Translations under genes and position numbers: made by a program
Part shown: positions 14,857 through 23,347 of the stretch, piece by piece
Numbering within the stretch: position 1 is the first letter of the stretch
Layout: every line of letters begins with the position of its first letter
The notes under the pieces: model-generated
Told to the model about the DNA's origin: nothing
What the model saw: the letters and a program-made list of their open reading frames with translations, nothing else
The model's database searches: none
Origin: Castellaniella sp. UBA6218
GTDB taxonomy: Bacteria > Pseudomonadota > Gammaproteobacteria > Burkholderiales > Burkholderiaceae_B
DNA length: 23,570 bases
Assembly (NCBI GenBank): GCA_002421865.1
Contig: DISE01000076.1
Span: 1-23,570, forward strand
Reading direction: 5' to 3'

Positions 14857-15153
14857 ATGATCCGTGAAATGGCCCACATCACCGTGAAGCCCGGTACCCA
14901 GGCCGACTTCGAGACCGGCGTCCGCCAGGCGCTGCCGATCTTTCACCGCGCCCGGGGCTGCAAGCGCGTCGAACTCCATCACATCATCGAAAATCCGCAG
15001 CAATACGTGCTGATGGTGTACTGGGAAACGCTGGACGACCACATGGTCCACTTCCGCCAGTCGGAGGACTTCCAGGCCTGGCGCGGACTGGTCGGCGGGT
15101 ATTTCGAGAAAGCACCGGAGGTGGTGCATTCGGAAGTGACGCTCGAGGCATAA
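14857..15153 (+). CDS. antibiotic biosynthesis monooxygenase (ABM)-domain protein
   Basis: A 98-residue single-domain protein with the dimeric alpha-beta barrel fold of the ABM family: ITVKPGTQADFETGVRQA, then GCKRVELHHIIENP, VLMVYWETLDDHMVHFRQS and FQAW. Members are small cofactor-free monooxygenases or, often, proteins of unknown substrate. The ATG at 14857 has AGGA at 14846-14849. CATAAT at 14812-14817 may be a -10 box. A GCCGTTCC/GGAACGGC inverted repeat (14767-14774 and 14791-14798) lies between this gene and the upstream oxidase, so it may be transcribed separately. No partner suggests its function. Confidence 0.82.
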   Translation: MIREMAHITVKPGTQADFETGVRQALPIFHRARGCKRVELHHIIENPQQYVLMVYWETLDDHMVHFRQSEDFQAWRGLVGGYFEKAPEVVHSEVTLEA

Positions 15154-15218
15154 GCGCCGCGGGCCGGACACCCCTTTCGTCGGAACCGTCCGAGTAAATC
15201 TATCGGGGCACCCGGGGT

Positions 15219-16262
15219 TTATCCGTTATCTCCGGTGTTCGACTCGCCCGCTGCCAGTTTTTTCACTACCTTGTCGAAGTCACTTTCAAACAGTCGATCC
15301 TGCACGATTCTGTACTTCTCAAATTCGCTTTCCGCATGCGTCTGGGCAAGTTTTGCAGAAACCTTGCCGCTGTTCTGTAGCACTTCCCGGTCGTCAAACT
15401 CCAGGAAGGCGTCCAGACGCTTGGACCAGTCTTCCATACTCATGGGGATCTTGCGGCGAGCACGATCCTCGGCCAATTCCAGGTAGGCGTTGACGATGCG
15501 GCCCAATGAATCCAGCTCGTCCTTGGTCAGGTAGTTCTTGGCCACGGCCACATCGGTTTTCAGGACCTTGCCTTCGGGTGCGCTCGCCCAGGAAGTCAGT
15601 CCCATATGTGGCTTGCTGCTATCGGCACGCTTGCAGATCAACTCTGCGGCGGTATGGCCATGGATGGCGTAATGCAGTTTGTTCTGTACTTTGGCGAAGA
15701 AGGCCTTGGTGGTCGGTGCGTCCTTGTTGTAGTCCACGCTGGTGGCGTAGATGTCAGTGATCTTCTGGTAGAAGCGTCGCTCGCTGAGGCGGATCTCGCG
15801 GATTTCCGCCAGCAGCCGCTCGAAGTAGTCCTCGCCCAGGAAGCTACCGTTTTCCATGCGCTGACGATCCAGCACGTAGCCCTTGATGGCGAACTCACGC
15901 AGGACGCCGGTCGCCCACTGGCGGAACTGCGTTGCGCGTAGGGAGTTGACCCGGTAGCCGACGGAAATGATGGCGTCGAGGTTGTAGAAGTCCACTGCCC
16001 GGGACACCTCCCGCTGACCCTCCTGCTGAACTATCCGGAATTTCCGGATAGTTGCCTCAGGTGCGAGCTCATGACTGGCAAAAATGTTCTTCAAGTGCTC
16101 GCTGACCGTGCGCACATCCACCCCGAACAGTTCAGCCATCAGCTTCTGCGATAGCCACAGGGTTTCGTCCTCGTAGCGGGCCTCGATGCTCTGTTCGCCG
16201 GCCTGGCCAGTGAAGATCAGAAACTCGGCTGTGCTGTTGCGGATCAATTTTTTGCCATTCAT
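15219..16262 (-). CDS. RhuM-family (virulence RhuM) protein
   Basis: A 347-residue protein of the RhuM family, named after a Salmonella pathogenicity-island gene; function unknown. The N-terminal part contains LMAELFGVDVRTVSEHLKNI, a likely helix-turn-helix. The family core follows: VDFYNLDAIISVGYRVNS, then ATQFRQWATGVLREFAIKGY. The C-terminal half is charged and helical (EIREIRLSERRFYQKITDIY onward). RhuM genes are typically found in islands and near type I restriction loci; no hsd gene is in this window. Base composition is clearly lower in GC (sampled lines 50-63%) than neighbours (often above 70%), a sign of transfer. The ATG at 16262 has GGAG about 9 bases upstream; a second ATG at 16286 would add eight residues. 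Confidence 0.88.
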   Translation of the reverse strand: MNGKKLIRNSTAEFLIFTGQAGEQSIEARYEDETLWLSQKLMAELFGVDVRTVSEHLKNIFASHELAPEATIRKFRIVQQEGQREVSRAVDFYNLDAIISVGYRVNSLRATQFRQWATGVLREFAIKGYVLDRQRMENGSFLGEDYFERLLAEIREIRLSERRFYQKITDIYATSVDYNKDAPTTKAFFAKVQNKLHYAIHGHTAAELICKRADSSKPHMGLTSWASAPEGKVLKTDVAVAKNYLTKDELDSLGRIVNAYLELAEDRARRKIPMSMEDWSKRLDAFLEFDDREVLQNSGKVSAKLAQTHAESEFEKYRIVQDRLFESDFDKVVKKLAAGESNTGDNG

Positions 16263-16350
16263 ACCAAGTATCTCCACGTAGTCCATACGTCGACCAGGCA
16301 CGCAACTGCGATTCCGTTGGCTTTAACGCCAGTGCGATCACGCTGGCCGG

Positions 16351-16437
16351 TTAAACATGCCCGCCAACTCCTTTGAATTTTTCGACGAACGCGACGATCT
16401 CCTGGAAGACGCCGCGCTTTTTTGTCAGGGGCTCCGC
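16351..16437 (-). other. 28-codon open frame after mnmE, possible gene remnant
   Basis: The mnmE frame stays open for 28 codons past its TGA, to a TAA at 16351-16353. The encoded peptide includes GVFQEIVAFVEKFKGVGG, which reads like the C-terminal helix of a real protein rather than random sequence. It has no start codon of its own other than a CTG. It lies with RhuM in the lower-GC stretch 15219-16437 and could be the truncated end of a gene that came with it. The rest of the gap, 16263-16350, shows no recognisable gene. I cannot identify the peptide. Confidence 0.3.
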
Positions 16438-17874
16438 TCACTTCCCGATGCAAAACCGGGAAAAAATCTCTCCCAGCAGATCATCGCTGGTGAATTCCCC
16501 CGTGATCCCGCACAGTGCCTCATGCGCCAGGCGCAGTTCCTCGGCAAACAGGTCCAGCACCTGATCGCTGTGCGCGGCATGCCCGGCGGCGGCCCGCAGA
16601 TGTCCGCGCGCCGCCTCCAGCGCACGCACGTGCCGCTCGCGCGCCAGCCAGGGGGACTCCGTCCCCGGCGTCCAGCCGGCAATGGCCAGCAGCCGTGCGC
16701 GCAAGGCGTCCAGTCCGGCTCCGGTATGGGCGGAAATCAGCAGGGGGGCATCGTCCGCAGCGCCTGACAGGCCATGGCCCGCCCCCTCGCCGCCCGCATG
16801 CCGCCCGGATTCACCTGGCGCACAATGATCCGCAGAGACCGTTCCGCGCCCCAGCAGATCGGCCTTGTTCCATACCCGCAGCACCGGCACGCCCGCCGGC
16901 AGGCGCCGCACGATCTCCGCGTCCAGCGGATCGTCGGGATGGCGGGCGTCCTGCAGGTGCAGGATCACCTGGGCGCGGGCGATCTCGGCCCAGCTGCGCT
17001 CGATGCCGATGCGCTCGACCGTGTCCTCGGTCTCGCGCAGGCCGGCCGTGTCCACGATGTGCAGGGGAATGCCGTCGATGTGGATCTGCTGCACCACGCG
17101 GTCGCGTGTGGTGCCGGCGATCGGGGTGACGATGGCCACGTCCTCGCCCGCCAGCGCGTTCAGCAGGCTGGACTTGCCCACGTTGGGCTGGCCCGCCAGC
17201 ACCACATGCAGCCCTTCGCGCAACACCAGCCCCTGACGCGCGGTGCGCAGGACGCGGTCCAGCGCGGCCGTCACGGCCTCCAGCCGAGCGGCGGCCTGGT
17301 ACTTTTCCAGGAAGTCGATTTCTTCCTCGGGAAAATCCAGGGTCGCCTCGACCAGCATGCGCAACTGCACGACGCGCTCGCTCAAGGCGTCGATCTCGGC
17401 GGAAAACGCGCCCGACAGGGACGCCATGGCGCTGCGCGCCGCCGCCGTGGAACTGGCCTCGATCAGGTCGGCCACGGCCTCGGCCTGGGCCAGGTCCAGC
17501 CGGTCGTTCAGGAAGGCGCGCCGGGTGAATTCGCCCGGTTCCGCCAGGCGCAGGCCGATGCCCGCCCCACGCGTCAGACAGTCCTCCAGCACGCGCCGCA
17601 GCACCGCGGGGCCGCCGTGCCCCTGCAGTTCCAGCACGTCCTCGCCGGTGTAGGAATGCGGACCGGGAAAGAACAGCGCCAATCCCTCGTCCAGGGTCTC
17701 GCCATGACGGTCGCGAAACGGCAGATAGTGGGCATGCCGGGGGCGCAGCGTCAGCGAGCACAGCGCATCGGCCCAGGCTTTCAGGTCGGGGCCGGAAACC
17801 CGGATCACGCCGATCCCGCCCCGGCCGGGCGCCGTGGCGATGGCGATGATGGGGTCGGTGGAAAAGGCGCTCAT
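16438..17874 (-). CDS. mnmE: tRNA uridine-5-carboxymethylaminomethyl modification GTPase
   Basis: A 478-residue GTPase that works with MnmG to modify the wobble uridine of tRNAs reading two-codon boxes. The N-terminal tetrahydrofolate-binding domain begins IIAIATAPGRGGIGVIRVSG. The GTPase domain has G1 GQPNVGKSS (228-236), switch and G2 (IAGTTRD, 252-258), G3 DTAG (275-278) and G4 NKAD (336-339). The C-terminus is the invariant CIGK, with Cys475. Between NKAD and the SA motif of G5 there is a long Gly/Ala/His-rich insertion (about 341-376). The ATG at 17874 gives the conventional N-terminus; an upstream ATG at 17907 has no support. It lies 87 bases after yidC, in the usual order for this locus. 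Confidence 0.97.
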   Translation of the reverse strand: MSAFSTDPIIAIATAPGRGGIGVIRVSGPDLKAWADALCSLTLRPRHAHYLPFRDRHGETLDEGLALFFPGPHSYTGEDVLELQGHGGPAVLRRVLEDCLTRGAGIGLRLAEPGEFTRRAFLNDRLDLAQAEAVADLIEASSTAAARSAMASLSGAFSAEIDALSERVVQLRMLVEATLDFPEEEIDFLEKYQAAARLEAVTAALDRVLRTARQGLVLREGLHVVLAGQPNVGKSSLLNALAGEDVAIVTPIAGTTRDRVVQQIHIDGIPLHIVDTAGLRETEDTVERIGIERSWAEIARAQVILHLQDARHPDDPLDAEIVRRLPAGVPVLRVWNKADLLGRGTVSADHCAPGESGRHAGGEGAGHGLSGAADDAPLLISAHTGAGLDALRARLLAIAGWTPGTESPWLARERHVRALEAARGHLRAAAGHAAHSDQVLDLFAEELRLAHEALCGITGEFTSDDLLGEIFSRFCIGK

Positions 17875-17961
17875 GCGATCACCGGAAGCGGATATCGGGC
17901 TCGTCAAAACGAAAACGGCGCCCCGAAGAGCACCGTTTCCAAGGCAAAACGCAGTCTAGCA

Positions 17962-19638
17962 TCAGCTCGACGCCGCGGCCGCCTTCTCCCGGTCCAGCCG
18001 CACCATGATGATGCGCTGCTGGATGATGGACACGATGTTGTTCACGCACCAGTACAGCACCAGGCCGGCCGGGAACATGAACATCATCCCGCCGAACACC
18101 AGCGGCATGATCATCATGATCTTGGCCTGGGTCGGATCGGGCGGCGTCGGGTTCAGCTTGATCTGCAGGAACATCGTCGCCATCATGATCGCCGGCAGGA
18201 TGAACCAGGGATCGCGCACCGACAGGTCGTGGACCCACAGGATCCAGGGCGCGCCGCGCATCTCCACGCTGCCCAGCAGCACCCAGTACAGCGCGATGAA
18301 CACGGGGATCTGCACCACCATCGGCAGGCAGCCGCCCAGCGGATTGATCTTCTCGGTGCGGTACATCTCCATCATGGCGGCGTTCAGCTTGGCCTTGTCG
18401 TCGCCGAATTTTTCCTTCAGATGCTGCATGCGCGGAGCGACCAGCTTCATCTTCGCCATCGAGCGGTAGCTGGCGGCCGACAGCGGATAGAACACGGCCT
18501 TGATCAGCAGCGTCAGCACCACGATGGTCCAGCCCCAGTTGCCCAGCAGGCCGTGCAGCCAGGTCATGAAATGGAACATGGGCTTGGCGATGATGGTCAC
18601 CCAGCCGTAGTCCACCACCAGTTCCAGGCCCGGCGCGACCGCGCTCATGGCCTTCTGGTCCTGCGGGCCGACCCACAGGTTGGACTCGACCGAGCGCTGG
18701 GCGCCCGGGGCGATGGTGCCGACCTGCTCGATGGTGCGGATGGAGTACAGGTTGTCGGCCAGGCGCAGCGCCTGATTGGTGCGCACCGTACCCTGGGGAG
18801 GGATCCAGGCGCTGGCGAAATAGTGCTGCACGATGCCGATCCAGCCGTTATCGGCCTGGTGGATATAGCTGCCCTTGCCCTTGGCGATTTCGTCGAACTT
18901 CACCTTCTGGAATTTTTCTTCCGACGAATACACCGCCGCGCCCGTGAAGGTGCTGTAAAAGCCCGACGTGTTCGGGGGATCGTTGCCATCGCGAGTCAGC
19001 TGGAGATACAGCGAAGGATCGATCGGCTGGTCGCCCAGGTTGATGATGTCGTGGCGCACACGGATGTCGTAGCCGTCGCGCGGCACGATGAAGGTCTTGA
19101 CCACCTTGACCTGGCCGGCCGTGGCCTCGAAGGCGATCTCCACGGTGTCGCCCTTGACGACAGGTTCCGGCGTCACCAGCGAGAACGGGGTCAGATGGGT
19201 CGGATAGCCGCTGCCCTGCGGAGCGCCGACCACGCCGGTCTGTGCGACATAGAAATCGCCCGGCTGATCGTTCAGCAGGTACATCGGGTCGCCGTCGCCC
19301 TTCAGGGACTTGTAGTGCAGCAGCTCGGCCTGCACCAGCTGGGCGCCGGTGGTGTCGAAGGTCAGATCATAGACCTCGGTCTTGAGGTGGACCTTGCGCC
19401 CCTGGGGTTCAGCAGACGCGCCCGGCACCGTCGCGGACGCGCCGGGCTGGCTTGCGGCGGGGGCCGTCGGCACGCCGGCGGGCTGGCCGTTGGCGGATTT
19501 CGCGGTCTTGGACTGCTCGGCGGCGGGCGGCGTCAGGGAAAACAGCGACGGCTGGCCCTGATAGACCTGCCAGTTGTTCCACAACAGCAGCAGCGAAAAA
19601 GAGAAGATCATCCAGAGGATGGTGCGTCGAATGTCCAT
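17962..19638 (-). CDS. yidC: membrane protein insertase YidC
   Basis: A 558-residue inner-membrane insertase, full Gram-negative length. The N-terminal helix MDIRRTILWMIFSFSLLLLW is followed by a Pro/Ala/Ser-rich linker and the large periplasmic P1 beta domain (about 80-340). Then come the five-helix catalytic core with the groove arginine in ASYRSMAKMK, the cytoplasmic hairpin KEKFGDDKAKLNAAMMEMYR, and the conserved GGCLPMVVQIPVFIALYWVL. It inserts membrane proteins alone or with SecYEG. The ATG at 19638 was chosen at the conserved MDIRR start; only a weak AGG precedes it. It follows yidD by 93 bases in the rpmH-rnpA-yidD-yidC order. Confidence 0.97.
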   Translation of the reverse strand: MDIRRTILWMIFSFSLLLLWNNWQVYQGQPSLFSLTPPAAEQSKTAKSANGQPAGVPTAPAASQPGASATVPGASAEPQGRKVHLKTEVYDLTFDTTGAQLVQAELLHYKSLKGDGDPMYLLNDQPGDFYVAQTGVVGAPQGSGYPTHLTPFSLVTPEPVVKGDTVEIAFEATAGQVKVVKTFIVPRDGYDIRVRHDIINLGDQPIDPSLYLQLTRDGNDPPNTSGFYSTFTGAAVYSSEEKFQKVKFDEIAKGKGSYIHQADNGWIGIVQHYFASAWIPPQGTVRTNQALRLADNLYSIRTIEQVGTIAPGAQRSVESNLWVGPQDQKAMSAVAPGLELVVDYGWVTIIAKPMFHFMTWLHGLLGNWGWTIVVLTLLIKAVFYPLSAASYRSMAKMKLVAPRMQHLKEKFGDDKAKLNAAMMEMYRTEKINPLGGCLPMVVQIPVFIALYWVLLGSVEMRGAPWILWVHDLSVRDPWFILPAIMMATMFLQIKLNPTPPDPTQAKIMMIMPLVFGGMMFMFPAGLVLYWCVNNIVSIIQQRIIMVRLDREKAAAASS

Positions 19639-19731
19639 TGGCGCCTGTTTTCTCGTATAGGGTACGGGGCAAAAGCCCACCAGTTTAACGTAGCAATCCT
19701 GACGATGGCCCTAAGGCCACCCAAGCCGGGA

Positions 19732-19968
19732 TCACGGGCGATCCGCGCCGCGCACGGGCGGGACCGGATCGTGGCCGCCTTGGCACCAGGGATGGCATCG
19801 GGCGATGCGCCGCGTGCCCAGCCACAGCCCTCGCGCCACTCCGTGGGTCTCGATGGCCTCGATGGCGTAGGCCGAACACGTCGGCGTGAAGCGGCACTGC
19901 TGGCCCACCCAGGGACTGAGGAAATAACGGTAGAAGCGGATCGGGGCGATGAACAGCGCGCGCATCAT
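19732..19968 (-). CDS. yidD: membrane protein insertion efficiency factor YidD
   Basis: A 78-residue YidD protein. The family core is complete: APIRFYRYFLSPWVGQQCRFTPTCSAYAIEAIETHG, then RRIARCHPWCQGGHDPVP. It has an amphipathic N-terminus and conserved cysteines, and is thought to help YidC insert proteins at the inner membrane. The ATG at 19968 overlaps the rnpA stop in ATGA, indicating translational coupling. Confidence 0.95.
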   Translation of the reverse strand: MMRALFIAPIRFYRYFLSPWVGQQCRFTPTCSAYAIEAIETHGVARGLWLGTRRIARCHPWCQGGHDPVPPVRGADRP

Positions 19969-20321
19969 GATGCGATCCGCGACAGCAGGGCGTCGGCCTC
20001 GGCCCGGACCTGGCGCTTCAGGGCGGTCAGGCCGAGGGCGGGCGGACGGTTCACCAGGCGAAACACCAGGTCCCCATCGGGCAACGCGCCCCGGCGCAGA
20101 CGGAAAGCTTCTCGCAGCACCCGCTTGATGGCGTTGCGGGTCACTGCCAGGGGAGCGTACCGTTTCGGCACCACCAGACCCAGCCGGGCCGGGCCTCCGG
20201 CCGGGCCGCGCGGGCCGGAAACCACGAACAAAGCCCCTCGAGCGATACGCCGCCCTTTCAGGGCAGCCGCGTATTCCGAGGGGCGATGCAGCCGGGCCGC
20301 CGGAGGAAAAGCGGTTGGCAT
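19965..20321 (-). CDS. rnpA: ribonuclease P protein component
   Basis: A 118-residue basic protein that forms RNase P with the RnpB RNA and matures the 5' ends of tRNAs. The hallmark RNR motif is in VTRNAIKRVLREAFR, and the beta region LGLVVPKRYAPLAVTRN precedes it. The ATG at 20321 gives a normal length; the open frame continues upstream through the rpmH region but is not coding there. It starts 47 bases after rpmH and ends overlapping yidD. Confidence 0.95.
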   Translation of the reverse strand: MPTAFPPAARLHRPSEYAAALKGRRIARGALFVVSGPRGPAGGPARLGLVVPKRYAPLAVTRNAIKRVLREAFRLRRGALPDGDLVFRLVNRPPALGLTALKRQVRAEADALLSRIAS

Positions 20322-20368
20322 GGCGATCGTTCCAGGGCCGCGCGGGTCGGCGGACCCCGAAAGGAAAA

Positions 20369-20503
20369 TCAGACGGCCAGGCGCTTGCGGCCCTTGGCGC
20401 GGCGGGCGCTCAGGACGGCGCGGCCGGCGCGGGTCTTCATGCGCACGCGAAACCCATGGGTGCGCTTGCGACGGGTAACGGAAGGCTGGAAAGTGCGTTT
20501 CAT
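20369..20503 (-). CDS. rpmH: 50S ribosomal protein L34
   Basis: A 44-residue, strongly basic protein with the almost invariant L34 sequence MKRTFQPS, then RRKRTHGFRVRM and GRAVLSARRAKGRKRL. It is part of the large ribosomal subunit. It is the first gene of the minus-strand unit with rnpA and yidD, and is preceded by a perfect TTGACA promoter and a 110-base structured leader. Confidence 0.98.
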   Translation of the reverse strand: MKRTFQPSVTRRKRTHGFRVRMKTRAGRAVLSARRAKGRKRLAV

Positions 20504-20523
20504 GGTGGATCCAAAAGAGCTCG

Positions 20524-20602
20524 GGGCAAATGGTCCGGGACAATCCCCGGGACGAAGTCCCGGCATCACATCCGGGACAAAGCCGACAGGCACAATTTGC
20601 CC
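20524..20602 (-). promoter_or_regulatory. structured rpmH leader
   Basis: The leader is rich in paired repeats. An outer pair GGGCAAAT (20524-20531) and ATTTGCCC (20595-20602) encloses an inner stem CCGGGAC-GAA-GTCCCGG (20547-20563). There is also a direct repeat of TCCGGGACAA (20534-20543 and 20571-20580) that could pair in alternative ways with the GTCCCGG arm. Competing folds could control L34 synthesis or limit readthrough; this is inference. Confidence 0.5.
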
Positions 20603-20622
20603 ACGGCATCGAAAAGCCCATT

Positions 20623-20651
20623 ATTTCATCAAATTTTAGAAGGTGTGTCAA
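20623..20651 (-). promoter_or_regulatory. rpmH promoter
   Basis: On the minus strand a perfect TTGACA (20646-20651) is followed by a 17-base AT-rich spacer and TGAAAT (20623-20628, four of six). Transcription would start near 20616, about 112 bases before rpmH. The AT-rich spacer is the only such tract in this gap and could also unwind during initiation. Confidence 0.7.
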
Positions 20652-20701
20652 TCACTTGGCGATGCACGCGCCGTATCGGGAGGGTCGCGCCCCGGCAGGG
20701 C

Positions 20702-20710
20702 TGTGGATAA
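20702..20710 (-). promoter_or_regulatory. perfect DnaA box upstream of dnaA
   Basis: TGTGGATAA on the plus strand is the exact complement of the consensus TTATCCACA. It lies 38 bases before the dnaA start and overlaps the -35 position of a possible dnaA promoter, so it probably serves DnaA autoregulation. No second perfect box was found in the 244-base gap. Confidence 0.85.
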
Positions 20711-20733
20711 CTTCGGGCGGGAAAGGGTAGAAT
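20704..20733 (+). promoter_or_regulatory. possible dnaA promoter
   Basis: TGGATA (20704-20709), an 18-base spacer and TAGAAT (20728-20733) resemble a sigma-70 promoter. It would start transcription only about eight bases before the ATG at 20748, so either the message is almost leaderless or the true promoter is further upstream. Confidence 0.35.
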
Positions 20734-20747
20734 CGAGGTTTGGCAAG

Positions 20748-22181
<1,434 letters not shown>

Positions 22182-22185
22182 GAAG

Positions 22186-23298
22186 ATGCAACTCATTCAA
22201 GCGACCCGCGATGCCGTGCTCAAGCCCCTGACGATGGTGGTGGGGATCGTCGAGCGGCGCAACACGCTGCCGATCCTCGCCAACGTGCTGATCCGCAAAC
22301 AGGGAGACCGGCTCGAGTTCCTGGCCAACGACCTGGAAGTCCAGATCACCACCCGCGCGAACTTCGGCGTGGGCGACGAGGCCCAGTCCACCACCGTGGC
22401 CGCCCGCAAGCTGCTCGACATCCTGCGCGCCCTGCCCGAATCGGGCGACGTGCGGCTGTCCCTGGACGAGGCCAAGCTCACCGTTCAGGCCGGCCGCAGC
22501 CGCTTCGCCCTGCAGACCCTGGACGCGGCCGACTACCCCACGGTCACCCAGGCCGAACAGTGGTCCGCCTCCTTCTCCATGTCCCAGAAAGCCCTGAAGA
22601 ACCTGTTCAACCAGGTGCACTTCGCCATGGCCCAGCAGGACATCCGCTATTACCTGAACGGCCTGCTGCTGGTGCTCGAGCCCGGCCGCGTGCGGGCCGT
22701 GGCCACCGACGGCCACCGGCTGGCCCACAGCGGCGCCGCCGTCGAGGGCCAGGCAGCCACGCTGGACGTGATCATCCCGCGCAAGACCATCCACGAAATG
22801 CAGCGCCTGCTGTCCGACGATGATCAGGCCGCCGTGCTGATCGACGTCGCAGCCGGCCAGATCCGCTTCCGTTTCGACGACATCGAGGTCGTCTCCAAGC
22901 TGGTCGAGGGCAAGTTCCCCGACTACCGCCGCGTCATCCCCACCGGCTATACCCGGCACTTCGACATCGCCCGCGACATTCTCCAGGCGGCCCTGCAACG
23001 GACCGCCATCCTGACCACGGACAAGCTCAAGGGCGTGCGCCTGCAGTTGGGGGACAACCTGCTGCGCCTGTCCTCGTCCAACGCCGAACAGGAAGAGGCC
23101 CGCGAAGAACTCGAGGTCGACTACGCCCTGGAACCGCTGGACGTCGCCTTCAACGTCAGCTACCTGCTCGACGTGCTGTCCGGCATCAAGACCGATGCCG
23201 TGCGCTGGTCCGTCCAGCCCGACGCCAACGCCTCCGTGCTGATCACGCTGCCCAACGACGAGGAATTCAAATACGTCGTCATGCCGATGCGCATCTGA
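22186..23298 (+). CDS. dnaN: DNA polymerase III beta sliding clamp
   Basis: A 370-residue clamp protein with the usual three repeated domains, starting MQLIQATRDAVLKPLTMVVGIVERR and ending YVVMPMRI, the standard C-terminus. Typical central blocks are VATDGHRLA and FPDYRRVIP. The dimeric ring holds polymerases on DNA, including the QLDLY tail of the DinB encoded in this window. It starts four bases after the dnaA stop, with AAAGGA inside the end of dnaA as its ribosome-binding site, so the two are cotranscribed. Confidence 0.98.
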   Translation: MQLIQATRDAVLKPLTMVVGIVERRNTLPILANVLIRKQGDRLEFLANDLEVQITTRANFGVGDEAQSTTVAARKLLDILRALPESGDVRLSLDEAKLTVQAGRSRFALQTLDAADYPTVTQAEQWSASFSMSQKALKNLFNQVHFAMAQQDIRYYLNGLLLVLEPGRVRAVATDGHRLAHSGAAVEGQAATLDVIIPRKTIHEMQRLLSDDDQAAVLIDVAAGQIRFRFDDIEVVSKLVEGKFPDYRRVIPTGYTRHFDIARDILQAALQRTAILTTDKLKGVRLQLGDNLLRLSSSNAEQEEAREELEVDYALEPLDVAFNVSYLLDVLSGIKTDAVRWSVQPDANASVLITLPNDEEFKYVVMPMRI

Positions 23299-23347
23299 GC
23301 GGCCACCTGAAAACCGCTCCGCCGACGGATTCAACCACAGGATTTTC

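Noticed and set aside
15154..16437. Insertion-sequence ends or attachment-site repeats around RhuM
   Set aside because: I looked for matching direct or inverted repeats at both borders and found only trivial six-base matches, and no tRNA gene or integrase.
16357..16767. A plus-strand open frame beginning MPANSFEFFDERDD
   Set aside because: Most of it is antisense to the end of mnmE, and there is no ribosome-binding site. Its first 27 codons are the complement of the peptide-like frame noted after mnmE; I cannot support it as a gene.
16774..20478. A 1234-codon open frame on the plus strand
   Set aside because: It runs antisense through mnmE, yidC, yidD, rnpA and rpmH, all of which have unmistakable conserved products. 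It is His/Arg/Gln-rich with no recognisable domain and results from high GC at third codon positions.
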